A DNA stretch of 64,000 nucleotides. It comes from VGBV01 sp963780395. Lineage in GTDB: Bacteria > Actinomycetota > Thermoleophilia > Solirubrobacterales > 70-9. The position numbers were made by a program, and so were the translations under genes. The number at the start of each line of letters is the position of its first letter. Position 1 is the stretch's first letter. This document shows positions 55,491 through 63,926 of this stretch, piece by piece. The DNA is taken from positions 310,001 through 374,000 of the forward strand of contig CAWABY010000017.1 of NCBI GenBank assembly GCA_963780395.1, written 5' to 3'. The notes under the pieces were generated by a model, which ran no database searches, was not told the origin of the DNA, and saw only the letters and a list, made by a program, of their open reading frames with translations.

Positions 55491-56174
55491 ATGACCGAGT
55501 CACTCAGCCCCGACGCCGGCAAAGGCCTGAAGGCGCTTGGCGTCAACTGCACGTTGAAGAAATCGCCCGAGACCTCGCACACCGAGGCGCTGATGAACCG
55601 CGTGCTCGGGCTGCTCGCCGAGCATGGGGTCGAGACCGAGATCCTGCGGCCGGTGGACTACGACGTCAAGTTCGGCGTCAGCTCGGACGAGGGCGACGGG
55701 GACGAGTGGCCGCAGATCCTGGAGAGGATCTACGCCGCCGACATCCTGCTGATGGGGATGTCGATCTGGTTCGGGGTGCGCTCCTCGGTGATGCAGATGG
55801 TGATCGAGCGCCTCGATGGCACCTACAACGAGACCAACGACGTCGGCCAGTACCCGCTCTACAACAAGGTCGCGGGAGTGGTGGTGACCGGCAACGAGGA
55901 CGGCGCCCACGCCAGCGCCGAGACGACCCTGTTCAACCTGACCCACCTCGGCTGCGTGGTGCCGCCGAACGCCGACACCTACTGGGTCGGCGAAGCGGGC
56001 CCGGGGCCCTCATACCTCGACGCCGGGGGACCGGAACATCCATACACCCAGCGCACCAGCTCATGGTGCGCCCACAACCTGCTGCACATGGCGCGAATCA
56101 TGCGCGACAACCCGATCCCGCCGATCGGCAACACGCTCGAGGACATGGGGGGAGACCCCCTGCACGGCGGCTAG
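55491..56174 (+). CDS. NAD(P)H-dependent FMN reductase / flavodoxin-like protein
   Basis: A 227-residue flavodoxin-fold protein: KALGVNCTLKKSPETSHTEA, LLAEHGVETEILRPVDYD, AADILLMGMSIWFGVRSSVM, VAGVVVTGNEDGAHASAETT. The FMN-binding segment (SPETSHTEAL) fits iron-sulphur flavoprotein/NADPH-dependent reductase members. It has an AAGGGA ribosome site before the ATG. It is divergent from the enolase-like gene and convergent with the DHFR-family gene. Confidence 0.85.
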   Translation: MTESLSPDAGKGLKALGVNCTLKKSPETSHTEALMNRVLGLLAEHGVETEILRPVDYDVKFGVSSDEGDGDEWPQILERIYAADILLMGMSIWFGVRSSVMQMVIERLDGTYNETNDVGQYPLYNKVAGVVVTGNEDGAHASAETTLFNLTHLGCVVPPNADTYWVGEAGPGPSYLDAGGPEHPYTQRTSSWCAHNLLHMARIMRDNPIPPIGNTLEDMGGDPLHGG

Positions 56175-56181
56175 CCGGAGC

Positions 56182-56748
56182 CTAGATGCGCTCGTAGACC
56201 TGAAGCCCGACGCCGTCGCCGACGACGCGGTAGTCGGTCACCTTCCACTTCTTGCTGTCGCTGGTGTCGCCGAACAGCTTCTGGCCGGTGCCGAGCACGA
56301 CCGGGAACACCATCAGCCGCAGCTCGTCGACGAGGTCGGCCTCGATCAGCGCCTGCACCAGCCGGCCGCTGCCGTGGACGATCACGTAGCCGTCGATCTC
56401 GTCCCTCAGCTTCGCGACCTCGGTGGCCGGGTCGCCGCTGTCGAGCACCGTCGTGTTGCCCCACTCCGGATCCTCCAGGGTCGTGGAGACCAGGTACTTG
56501 GGCATCTCGTTGAACTTGTCGGCGAACTCGCCCTCGCGCCCGGGCCAGGCGTTGGCGAAACCTTCGTAGGTCTTGCGGCCGAGCAGCAGGCCGTCGGCTT
56601 CCAGGGTCTCTGCTCCCTTGAACTCGTTGCCCTCGTCCCCGCGGTCGAACTCGAAGCTCCACTGGCCTCGGACGAAGTCGTCGTCGCCGCCCGGGGCCTC
56701 CATCACGCCATCCAGCGATACGAACTCGGTTACCACGACCCTTCCCAT
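56182..56748 (-). CDS. Dihydrofolate-reductase-family protein (RibD C-domain fold)
   Basis: A 188-residue protein: GRVVVTEFVSLDGVMEAPGG, LLLGRKTYEGFANAWPG, PKYLVSTTLEDPEWGNT, YVIVHGSGRLVQALIEADLV, and ELRLMVFPVVLGTGQKLFGD. This is the YyaP/YwjB-type group related to RibD reductase, widespread and mostly unassigned. The ATG at 56748 is preferred over 56760 because GGAGGG sits just before it. It is divergent from the ArsR gene. The operator at 56824 lies between the two starts and may control both. Confidence 0.85.
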   Translation of the reverse strand: MGRVVVTEFVSLDGVMEAPGGDDDFVRGQWSFEFDRGDEGNEFKGAETLEADGLLLGRKTYEGFANAWPGREGEFADKFNEMPKYLVSTTLEDPEWGNTTVLDSGDPATEVAKLRDEIDGYVIVHGSGRLVQALIEADLVDELRLMVFPVVLGTGQKLFGDTSDSKKWKVTDYRVVGDGVGLQVYERI

Positions 56749-56823
56749 CTTGCCCTCCATCTCGTCGGTTGCCGGGGTACTACCCAGGCGGGGCGGAACT
56801 CACCGCCGCCGCTGGGGCTACTA

Positions 56824-56845
56824 TATTCAACCAAATAGTTGAATA
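56824..56845. promoter_or_regulatory. ArsR-type operator, 22-base inverted repeat
   Basis: A perfect 8-base inverted repeat, TATTCAAC-6 bases-GTTGAATA, lies 11 bases before the arsR-like start and 75 bases from the DHFR-family start. It is strongly AT-rich in DNA of about 70 % GC. A TATATT just upstream (56822-56827) could be the -10 element. The halves resemble the ATTCAA/TTGAAT sites of ArsR-SdpR-type repressors. Autoregulation is the likely purpose. Confidence 0.75.
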
Positions 56846-56856
56846 GCAGCCTCCCG

Positions 56857-57192
56857 ATGCCGACAGACCAGCTCAGCGACACCTTCTCGGCGCTGGCCGA
56901 CCCCACCCGCCGGGCCATCCTGGGCAAATTGACGGAGGGGGAGGCGACTGTGACCGAGCTCGCCGAGCCGTTCCCGATCAGCGTGCAGGCGGTCTCGAAG
57001 CACCTGAAGGTGCTGGAGCGCGCCGGCCTGATCAGCCGCGGCCGCACCGCCCAGCTCCGCCCGTCGCGGCTGCAGGCCGCGCCGCTCCGCGACGCCAACC
57101 GGTGGCTGGCGGACTACCGCCGCTTCTGGGAGAGTGGCTTCGACCGGCTCGAAACCCGTCTCAAAGATCGAGAGGAGTCCCCAGGTGGCTGA
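56857..57192 (+). CDS. ArsR-family repressor, SdpR-like
   Basis: A 111-residue winged-helix repressor: DTFSALADPTRRAILGKLTE, the recognition region FPISVQAVSKHLKVLERAGL, then ISRGRTAQLRPSRLQAAPL. There are no metal-binding Cys, so it is not an arsenic/cadmium sensor. It matches the SdpR type usually found with AHSA1 proteins, and one follows here with a 8-base overlap. The ATG at 56857 is chosen; a TTG at 56839 would fall in the operator. Confidence 0.9.
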   Translation: MPTDQLSDTFSALADPTRRAILGKLTEGEATVTELAEPFPISVQAVSKHLKVLERAGLISRGRTAQLRPSRLQAAPLRDANRWLADYRRFWESGFDRLETRLKDREESPGG

Positions 57193-57658
57193 CCAGCGCA
57201 TCCCCGACCCCGAGTCGGATCCCGGCATCTCGATCACCCGTGTCTTCGAGGCCCCTCGCGAGCGGGTCTGGCGCGAGTGGACGACGCCCGAGGCCTTCGC
57301 CGACTGGTTCGGCGCCCCCAGCGGCGAGGTCCCCCTCGACACGGTCGAGATGGACGTGCGCGATGGAGGCACCTGGAAGGCGACCATGTTCGCCGGCCCG
57401 AAGCGGCAGCGGATCGACTGGAAGGGTGAGTACGTCGAGGTGGCCGAGCCCGAGCGCCTGGTGCTGACGGTGACCGACCAGCCCGATGAACCCGAGCGCG
57501 GGCTGATCACCGTGGTGCTCACCGACCTGGGCGACGGGCGGACCGAGATGCTGATGGAGCAGCGCGGCGACATGACTCCGGAGGGCTTCGAGCGGGCCAA
57601 GCAGGGCTGGGGCGGCTTCTTCGACCGGGTCGAGGCGCGGCTGGCCGAGGCAGGCTAG
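57185..57658 (+). CDS. AHSA1/SRPBCC-family protein
   Basis: A 157-residue Bet v1-fold protein of the AHSA1 (activator of Hsp90 ATPase-like) family: ISITRVFEAPRERVWREWTT, EAFADWFGAPSGEVPLD, DVRDGGTWKATMFAG, IDWKGEYVEVAEPERLVLTV. It lacks the Hsp90-binding N domain of eukaryotic Aha1. The GTG at 57185 overlaps the ArsR stop. The ArsR-AHSA1 pair is common in actinobacteria; the ligand is unknown. It is convergent with HxlR (4-base overlap). Confidence 0.88.
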   Translation: MADQRIPDPESDPGISITRVFEAPRERVWREWTTPEAFADWFGAPSGEVPLDTVEMDVRDGGTWKATMFAGPKRQRIDWKGEYVEVAEPERLVLTVTDQPDEPERGLITVVLTDLGDGRTEMLMEQRGDMTPEGFERAKQGWGGFFDRVEARLAEAG

Positions 57659-58119
57659 GAGGAGACCGCGCGCAGGCCCGGCCCGGGGGCGACCTCGGCG
57701 TCCCGCGCCGAGACCTCTTCGCCGCAGCGATCGCAGGTCAGCTGAACGCGGGGCTCGCCGCCGCAGTCGCGGTGGCGGAGGCGGATGGGCGGACCCTCGT
57801 CGGCCATGTACCTGTCGCCCCACTCGCGCAGCGCCATCAGCGCCGGGTAGAGGTCGAGGCCCTTCTGGGTCAGCCGGTACTCCTCGCGGGTGCGGATCTC
57901 GTCCTTGTAGGGCCGACGTTCCAGGATGCCGGCCTCGACCAGCCGGCCGAGGCGCTCGGAGAGCAGCGAGCGGGAGATGCCGAGCTGGCGCTGGAACTCG
58001 TCGAAACGGCGCACCCGAGAGAAGGCCTGGCGCAGGATGACCAGCGTCCAGGGGTCGCCGAGCAGGGTCGCCGGGCGGGCGATCGAGCACTGCTGGTTGA
58101 TCAGGTCGGCGGAGCGCAT
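57655..58119 (-). CDS. HxlR-family transcription regulator
   Basis: A 154-residue winged-helix regulator: CSIARPATLLGDPWTLVILR, RRFDEFQRQLGISRSLLSER, LGRLVEAGILERRPYKDEIR, EYRLTQKGLDLYPALMALRE. A C-terminal zinc-like pair (DCGGEPRVQLTCDRCGEEV) is added. The Cys in the first helix may sense oxidants or electrophiles. The ATG at 58119 has AGGAGG upstream. It is divergent from the tautomerase gene and likely controls it. Confidence 0.9.
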   Translation of the reverse strand: MRSADLINQQCSIARPATLLGDPWTLVILRQAFSRVRRFDEFQRQLGISRSLLSERLGRLVEAGILERRPYKDEIRTREEYRLTQKGLDLYPALMALREWGDRYMADEGPPIRLRHRDCGGEPRVQLTCDRCGEEVSARDAEVAPGPGLRAVSS

Positions 58120-58145
58120 CAGAGAGTGAGCCTCCTCACATTGCG

Positions 58146-58158
58146 TTCGGAATCCGAA
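58146..58158. promoter_or_regulatory. Candidate HxlR operator
   Basis: TTCGGA-A-TCCGAA, a 13-base palindrome with a single central base, lies between the divergent hxlR-like (start 58119) and tautomerase (start 58230) genes. A TATAGG at 58162-58167 could be a -10 element. It is the only clear palindrome in the spacer. Binding by HxlR is inferred from position. Confidence 0.45.
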
Positions 58159-58229
58159 TCCTATAGGGTTGCGTCCCGTTTTCGAACCCAGGCGCCCCGA
58201 GCGGGCGTCATCCGCCAAAGGAGCCAGCA

Positions 58230-58676
58230 ATGCCGAAGCTCGACATCACCCTCCCCGCAGACGCCCTCTCGCCCGAGGGGAGGCAGGAGCTGCCCGAGAA
58301 GCTCGGCGCCACCCTGCTGCGCTGGGAGGGCGCTCCCGACACGGAGTTCTTCCGCGGGATCACTTGGGCCCACCTGATCGAGCTGCCCTCCGAGGCGATC
58401 CGCACCCCCGACGGCGAGGCCGAGCCGCACGCGGTGGTCGAGATCAGCGTCCCCGATGGCGCGCTGAGCGAGCGGCGCAAGGCCGGGCTGGTCGACGAGG
58501 TCACCGGCGACGTGCTCGAGGCAACCGGGTGGGGCGACGACGCCGCCCTGCGCGTCTGGGTCCTGATCCGCGAGGTCCCCGAGGGCAATTGGGGCGCCGG
58601 CAAGCAGATCATCCATTTCGAGCAGCTGCGCGAGGCCGCCAAGGCCGAGCGCGAGAAGGCCGAGGCGCCCGCCTAG
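58230..58676 (+). CDS. Two-domain tautomerase-superfamily protein
   Basis: A 148-residue protein with an N-terminal Pro right after Met (PKLDITLPADALSPEGRQEL), the catalytic residue of 4-oxalocrotonate tautomerase-like enzymes. A second half repeats the pattern (AVVEISVPDGALSERRKAGL, VDEVTGDVLEATGWGDD). A fused double domain is seen in cis-CaaD/MSAD-like members. The activity is unknown. An AAGGAG site lies before the ATG. It precedes the alcohol dehydrogenase by 22 bases in the same direction. Confidence 0.85.
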   Translation: MPKLDITLPADALSPEGRQELPEKLGATLLRWEGAPDTEFFRGITWAHLIELPSEAIRTPDGEAEPHAVVEISVPDGALSERRKAGLVDEVTGDVLEATGWGDDAALRVWVLIREVPEGNWGAGKQIIHFEQLREAAKAEREKAEAPA

Positions 58677-58698
58677 GGGCGCTCGCGGCCGGAGCGCC

Positions 58699-59709
58699 GT
58701 GCGGCAGCTCACCTATATCGAGAAGGACCGCCTCGAGTGGCGGGAGGCGCCCGAGCCGCGGATCGAGGCCGAGGGCGAGGCGCTGGTGCGCCCGGTGGCC
58801 GTCGCGACCTGCGACCTCGACCTGTGGATGGTCCGAGGGCGCGTGCCCTACCAGGGCCCGCTCCCGGCCGGGCACGAGGGCGTGGGCGAGGTGACCGACG
58901 TCGGCGCCGCGGTCTCCACGGTCGAGCCCGGCCAGTTGGTCAGCATCCCGTTCCAGGTCTCGTGCGGCGAGTGCGCGACGTGCGCGCGCGGGCACACCGG
59001 CAACTGTGAGCGGGTGGGGCGCATGGCCACCTACGGGTTGCCGATCGGCGAGAACCACGGCGGCTTCCTCAGCGACTCCGTCAAGGTGCCGTTCGCCGAC
59101 GGGATGCTGCTGGCGGTGCCCGACGGGATCGAGCCGGCCTCGATCGCGAGCCTGTCCGACAACATCCCCGATGCCTGGCGCTCGGTGGGGCCCCAGCTGG
59201 AGGCGCAGCCCGGAGCCGAGGTGCTGGTCTGCGGGGGCGCGGGCTCGATCGCGCTCTACGCCGTCGCGATCGCCGTCGCGCTGGGGGCCGGGCGGGTCGA
59301 CTTCGCGGGCGGCAGTCCCGAGCACCGCGCCCTCGCCGAGGAGCTTGGCGCGACCCTGCTCGAGGAGGAGTTTCCCGAGCGCGTAGGTCCTTATCCGATC
59401 GCCGTCGACTTCAGCGCCACCCACGAGGGGCTTGCCTGCGCGCTGCGCTCCACGGCGCCCGATGGGATCTGCACGATCAACGCGATCTACTTTGAGCCCG
59501 AGACCCCGGTCCCGCTGCTCGAGATGTACACGAAGGGGATCCACGTCTCCACCGGACGCGTGCACGCGCGGCCGGCGATGGAGCCGGTGCTGGAGCTGGT
59601 GCGAGAGGGCCGGCTGCGGCCGCAGGAGATCACGGCCGAGACTGCGGCGTGGGACGAGGCCGCCGAGGCCGTCGCCGGCCACGGCGGCAAGCTCGTGATC
59701 AGCCGCTGA
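58699..59709 (+). CDS. Zinc-dependent alcohol dehydrogenase family protein
   Basis: A 336-residue MDR-superfamily enzyme: PLPAGHEGVGEVTDVGAAVS with the GHE motif, a structural-zinc Cys set (VSCGECATCARGHTGNCERV), and a Rossmann region (EVLVCGGAGSIALYAVAIAV). The catalytic first ligand is a Cys in VATCDLDLWM. NAD or NADP use is not clear. GTG start. It forms a probable operon with the tautomerase under HxlR. Confidence 0.88.
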   Translation: MRQLTYIEKDRLEWREAPEPRIEAEGEALVRPVAVATCDLDLWMVRGRVPYQGPLPAGHEGVGEVTDVGAAVSTVEPGQLVSIPFQVSCGECATCARGHTGNCERVGRMATYGLPIGENHGGFLSDSVKVPFADGMLLAVPDGIEPASIASLSDNIPDAWRSVGPQLEAQPGAEVLVCGGAGSIALYAVAIAVALGAGRVDFAGGSPEHRALAEELGATLLEEEFPERVGPYPIAVDFSATHEGLACALRSTAPDGICTINAIYFEPETPVPLLEMYTKGIHVSTGRVHARPAMEPVLELVREGRLRPQEITAETAAWDEAAEAVAGHGGKLVISR

Positions 59710-60856
59710 TCTTGTTCTTGGTCGCCGAGGGCCGCAGCGAGGCGATCTCGGGCTGCTTGAACAGCACCCGCATCGAGTCGGGCGCCGCGAAATAGAAGAA
59801 GGCGCCGCCGCCGCGCTTCAGGGCCGATCGGGTGCAGGCCGCGGCGGTCTTGGCCGAGGTCTTGGTGATCGCCATCGAGGAGCCGGGGTTGGGCGTGTTG
59901 CTGAACGAGATCTGCAGCGAGAGGTTGTTCAGGTCCGGGCGCGCCCGCTTCTTGATCTTGCGCCGGATCGTCACCTTCCTCTTCTTTCCCTTCTTCCCCT
60001 TCACCTTCTTCACGATCGTCTTGAACCGGTACTGGTCGAACAGCGACGCCGCCCGGGCGTCGAAGCCGCTGGCCCCGCCGTTGGCGCAGGCGTCCTGGGT
60101 CTGGACGCTGAGGGGGCCCAGGTGACGGCCGCCCAGGCGCCGGTTCTTCTTGTCCAGGTCCTGGGCTATCTGCCCGTAGTTCCAGCCGCCGTTGTCGATC
60201 GGCACCAGGCCGCTGCGCTTGCCGGCTCCGGCGCCGTTGGCGGCGAGCGTCCCCGCCAGCCTGCCGTCCCACTGCTTGACGCGCTTGAAGGCGACCTTGA
60301 ACTTGTAGTTCCACGGCGGGCGCCCGGCGTCGCTGGAACGGCCCTGGTTCCAGTCGTCGGGCTCGAAGTCGCTCATCAGCGAGTAGATCGAGGGGTGGTC
60401 GAGCAGCGTGAAGGCATAGCCGGCCACGGCGGGGTTGAGGCTCAGCCCGTTCAGGGCGATGATCCGGTTGCAGGGAAACGCCGCCCGCAGGTTGGTGGCG
60501 AGCTGGGCCGCGAGCGCGGGGTCGGAGTCCTCGTGGCGGGTGTTGATGACGAAGATGTCCTGTGGACGAACGTGCCCGCCGAGCCCCCCGCTGGCCGAGT
60601 TGAAGTTGACCCAGGTATCGACGTTCACCTGTTGGTTGATCCGGATCAGCATCGTGAACCGGGTGGGGGCCGACCCCTTCGGGCTCAGCCCGGACGGCAG
60701 CGGCCCGCAGTTGCTGTCCGCCTTGATGCCGCCGTTCGGAGCCGCGGCCGCCTCGCCCGAGGCCAGCAGGCCACCGAGCAGCGCCAGCGCCGCGACGGCG
60801 CCGAGCGCGGCGAGGGCTGCGCGCCCCCGCGTGGGTGTGAACGAAGCTCCTGCCAT
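59699..60856 (-). CDS. Secreted hypothetical protein
   Basis: A 385-residue protein with a signal peptide (RAALAALGAVAALALLGGLL, then ASGEAAAA) and an exported domain of about 340 residues: RFTMLIRINQQVNVDTWVNF, DIFVINTRHEDSDPALAAQL, FPCNRIIALNGLSLNPAVAG, IYSLMSDFEPDDWNQGRSSD. A Lys/Arg-rich stretch (KKVKGKKGKKRKVTIRRKIK) follows. I do not recognise the family. The FEPDDW and GWNYGQIAQDL segments suggest a glycoside-hydrolase-like barrel, but this is weak. A TTG at 60871 is an alternative start. It overlaps the ADH 3' end by 11 bases. Confidence 0.7.
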   Translation of the reverse strand: MAGASFTPTRGRAALAALGAVAALALLGGLLASGEAAAAPNGGIKADSNCGPLPSGLSPKGSAPTRFTMLIRINQQVNVDTWVNFNSASGGLGGHVRPQDIFVINTRHEDSDPALAAQLATNLRAAFPCNRIIALNGLSLNPAVAGYAFTLLDHPSIYSLMSDFEPDDWNQGRSSDAGRPPWNYKFKVAFKRVKQWDGRLAGTLAANGAGAGKRSGLVPIDNGGWNYGQIAQDLDKKNRRLGGRHLGPLSVQTQDACANGGASGFDARAASLFDQYRFKTIVKKVKGKKGKKRKVTIRRKIKKRARPDLNNLSLQISFSNTPNPGSSMAITKTSAKTAAACTRSALKRGGGAFFYFAAPDSMRVLFKQPEIASLRPSATKNKISG

Positions 60857-60923
60857 GACTGGGCGGGGCAACGGACGCTAGCCCCGTCCCTACCTCGAAC
60901 ACGGTAGGCAGCTTGCAGTCGCG

Positions 60924-62417
60924 CTACTCCCGGACGACGCGGATGGTCTTCAGGGTGCGGTCGCTGGCCCCCCGCACCAGCCCGCCGTGTGCGAGCGAGT
61001 CGGCGATGTAGGCGAGCGTCTCGGTGGTCAGGCGCTCGCCCGGCAGCACGTTCGGCACACCGGGCGGGTAGGCGGCGAGGCCCTCGGCCGCGATCCGGCC
61101 CTCGGCCTCCTTGAAGGGGACGATCTCCTGCGCGCCCAGGAAGGCGTCGCGCGGGGCCAGCTCCAGCGGCCCCCAGGGCGGCGGCTCCGCGAAGGCTCGC
61201 CGGGCCTCGACGTCCTTGGGACCGATCTGGGCGCTCGCGTGCTCGAGGCCCTCGATCAGCCGGTCGGCAGTCGGCCCCGCCTTCTCGCCCATCCCGAACA
61301 CCGCCACGATCACGTTCTCGGAGAAGAGCTCGACCTGGATGTCGTCGTGCTCGCTCATCAGGCGGGCGATGGTGTGGCCGGTGGCACCGGTGCCGCGGAC
61401 GTCGATCGAGAGGCGGAGCGGATCCCAGGCCTGGACGCTCGTGCGGTCGGCCAGCTCCTCGTCGAGCACGTCGAAGCCCGGCATCGCGACGATGCGCGCA
61501 CGGGCGCGGGCCAGCGTCTCGATCGTCTCGGTCAGCAGCTCCTGTCCGCGCGTCGCCGCGAAGCGCCGCTGCGCGTCGAGCGAGGCGGTCAGGAGCGCGC
61601 TGGGGCTGGTGGACTCGACCAGGGTGACGGAGCGGTCCATCAAGCCCTCGTCGACCAGGTCGCCATGGCCGAGGTGGAGGATCGCCGACTGGCCCAGGCT
61701 GCCGACGATCTTGTGGGTGCTCGAGAGGACCACGTCGGCACCACTTTCCAGCGCTCCGGCCGGCAGCGTGTCGTTGAAGTGCATGTGGGCGCCCCAGGCC
61801 TCGTCCACGACCAGCGGAAGGCCGCGGGCGTGGGCGACCTCGGCCAGCTCGGCGATTCGGGCCACCGCCCCGAAGTAGGTCGGCGAGACGAGCATCACCG
61901 CCTCCGCGCCCGGGTTGGCGTCCAGGGTCCTCTCCAGCGCCTCGGGCATGACGCAGTGTGCGATGCCGAGCTCGGGGTCGATCTCGGGCGCAACGAAGGC
62001 GGGCAGCAGGCCCGAGAGGACGAGCCCGTCGATGATCGAGGAGTGGACGTTGCGCTGCACCACGACCGTGCCGCGGTTCGGGGGCCCGGATCGGGTTTGC
62101 CCGGCCGCGTGCGCGAATGTCATGCAGATCGCGTGGTTCCCTCCCGAGGCACCGTTGAGGAGGAACCAGCTGCGCTTCGCGCCCCAGGCGTCCGCCGCGA
62201 GCAGCTGCGCTCGCTGAAACGCCGTCGGCTCGGTGCCGATGTCGATCCACTCGAGCCCGGCGGGGAGGTCGTGCTCGATCGCTGCATCCCCGAGCGCCTC
62301 GCGCAGCCCCGGGTCGACCCCGTAGCCCTTATGGCCTGGAATGTGAAGCCGCCCTGTCTTGCGCGCCACGTGGGCGACGAGGGCGTCCAGGTAAGGGGCT
62401 TGGCTCTGGTCAGCCAA
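60924..62417 (-). CDS. Orn/Lys/Arg decarboxylase family PLP enzyme
   Basis: A 497-residue fold-I PLP enzyme: RLHIPGHKGYGVDPGLREAL, FLLNGASGGNHAICMTFAHA, VVQRNVHSSIIDGLVLSG, LVVDEAWGAHMHFNDTLPAG (PLP Asp) and the Schiff-base Lys in SSTHKIVGSLGQSAIL. A C-terminal domain follows with AYPPGVPNVLPGERLT. This is the SpeA/LdcC group; substrate arginine is plausible for the Gram-positive type but not proved. The ALDH gene ends 10 bases upstream on the same strand, suggesting a polyamine unit. Confidence 0.9.
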   Translation of the reverse strand: MADQSQAPYLDALVAHVARKTGRLHIPGHKGYGVDPGLREALGDAAIEHDLPAGLEWIDIGTEPTAFQRAQLLAADAWGAKRSWFLLNGASGGNHAICMTFAHAAGQTRSGPPNRGTVVVQRNVHSSIIDGLVLSGLLPAFVAPEIDPELGIAHCVMPEALERTLDANPGAEAVMLVSPTYFGAVARIAELAEVAHARGLPLVVDEAWGAHMHFNDTLPAGALESGADVVLSSTHKIVGSLGQSAILHLGHGDLVDEGLMDRSVTLVESTSPSALLTASLDAQRRFAATRGQELLTETIETLARARARIVAMPGFDVLDEELADRTSVQAWDPLRLSIDVRGTGATGHTIARLMSEHDDIQVELFSENVIVAVFGMGEKAGPTADRLIEGLEHASAQIGPKDVEARRAFAEPPPWGPLELAPRDAFLGAQEIVPFKEAEGRIAAEGLAAYPPGVPNVLPGERLTTETLAYIADSLAHGGLVRGASDRTLKTIRVVRE

Positions 62418-62426
62418 CCTGGATCG

Positions 62427-63926
62427 CTAGGCCCCGTGGGGCTCTCCGCCCCCCGAGTACTCGGAGTACGGGTACCACCACTCCTTGGCGGCGATCTCCG
62501 ACTCGATGTGGACGTGCTTGGTCTCCTGGAAGGCCTCGAGGCCCTCGCGGCCGAGCTCCCGTCCCAGGCCCGACTGCTTGAAGCCGCCGAACGGCCCCGC
62601 GTCGTTGTCGGTGAGCGGGTCGTTGAACCAGACCGTGCCGGCCTTGACCTCGCGCATGCAGCGCAGGATCGTCTTGAAGTCCTGGGTATAGATGTTGGCG
62701 CCGAGCCCGTAAGGGGTCGAATTGGCCAGCTCGATCGCCTCGTCGAGGTCCTTGACCGGGACCAGCGGCGCCACCGGCCCGAAGGTCTCCTCGCTCAGCA
62801 GCGCGGTCTCGGCGTCGGCGCCGGTGACGACGGCCGGCGTGTAGAAGTGACCCCGCTCGTTGCCGCCCGAGTCGCCCCCGACCAGCACCTCGGCCCCGGC
62901 CGAGACCGCGGCGGAGACCTGAGCCTCGACCTTCGAGCGCTGGTTCGCCGAGACCATCGGCCCGACGTCGGTGTCGCTGCGCATCGGGTCGCCGATCACC
63001 AGGCCCTTGGCGACGTCGACGAAGGCGTTGACGTAGTCGTCGTAGACGTCGTCCATCACGTAGAAGCGCTCGGAGGAAGTGCAGACCTGGCCGGCGTTGA
63101 GGAAGGCGGCCCAGGCGCCACCGCGGGCGGCGACGTCGAGCTGATCGGCGATGTCGGCGCAGATGATGAAGGGGTCCTTCCCGCCCATCTCGAGGTTGAC
63201 GCGGGCGACGCGGTCCATGCAGGCGTGGCCGACCTTCTTGCCGGTCTCGACCGAGCCGGTGAAGGCGACGCCGTCGATGCGCGGGTCCGCGGTGAGCGCG
63301 GCGCCCACCTCGCCGGCGCCCGCGACCAGGTTGACGACGCCGGCCGGCAGGTGCTCGACGCACGGGGCCAGCATCAGGGTCGAAAGCGGCGTCACCTCCG
63401 AGGGCTTGCAGACGGTGGCGTTGCCGGCCGCCAGCGCGGGGGCAAGCTTCCAGGCCAGCAGCAGCAGCGGGTAGTTCCAGGGCACGATGCAGCCCCAGAC
63501 GCCGTGCGGCTCCTTCAGCACCATCGCCAGCTGAGTGGACTCGATGGAGGGGATCACGCGGCCCGCCGAGTCGCGGCCGATCTCGGCGTAGTAGCGGAAG
63601 CAGGCGACCACCCAGCTGACCTCGTCACGGTTCTCGATCAGCGGCTTGCCGACCTCCAGCGTCATCGTCTCGGCCAGCTCGTCGGCGTGGGACTCGATCC
63701 TGTTGGCGACCTCGTGCAGCAGCTCGCCGCGGTCCACCGCCGGTGTGCGCATCCACTCCCGTGATGATTCACGGGCGGCGGCGATCGCGGCGCCGAGCTG
63801 CTCGTCGCTGGGCGCATTGACGGTGGCAATCGTCTGCTCGGTGAAGGGGTTCTCGACCTCGATCCCGGCGCCGTCGCCGGCGACGAACTCGCCGCCGATC
63901 AGCAGACGTGTCTCCGGGGCCGCCAC
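62427..63926 (-). CDS. Aldehyde dehydrogenase family protein
   Basis: A 499-residue NAD(P)-dependent ALDH: WGCIVPWNYPLLLLAWKLAP, ALAAGNATVCKPSEVTPLST, FTGSVETGKKVGHACMD, the catalytic Glu in VNLEMGGKDPF and the Cys in LNAGQVCTSSERFYV. It ends in FGGFKQSGLGRELGREGL. It resembles betaine-aldehyde or aminobutyraldehyde dehydrogenases. Placed 9 bases before the decarboxylase, it may oxidise an aldehyde derived from a polyamine (inference). Start ATG at 63926; 63927-64000 holds no gene I can see. Confidence 0.93.
   Translation of the reverse strand: MAAPETRLLIGGEFVAGDGAGIEVENPFTEQTIATVNAPSDEQLGAAIAAARESSREWMRTPAVDRGELLHEVANRIESHADELAETMTLEVGKPLIENRDEVSWVVACFRYYAEIGRDSAGRVIPSIESTQLAMVLKEPHGVWGCIVPWNYPLLLLAWKLAPALAAGNATVCKPSEVTPLSTLMLAPCVEHLPAGVVNLVAGAGEVGAALTADPRIDGVAFTGSVETGKKVGHACMDRVARVNLEMGGKDPFIICADIADQLDVAARGGAWAAFLNAGQVCTSSERFYVMDDVYDDYVNAFVDVAKGLVIGDPMRSDTDVGPMVSANQRSKVEAQVSAAVSAGAEVLVGGDSGGNERGHFYTPAVVTGADAETALLSEETFGPVAPLVPVKDLDEAIELANSTPYGLGANIYTQDFKTILRCMREVKAGTVWFNDPLTDNDAGPFGGFKQSGLGRELGREGLEAFQETKHVHIESEIAAKEWWYPYSEYSGGGEPHGA

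Noticed and set aside
60987..63764. 925-codon plus-strand frame
   Set aside because: Antisense to the PLP decarboxylase and ALDH genes; spans both and has no domain.
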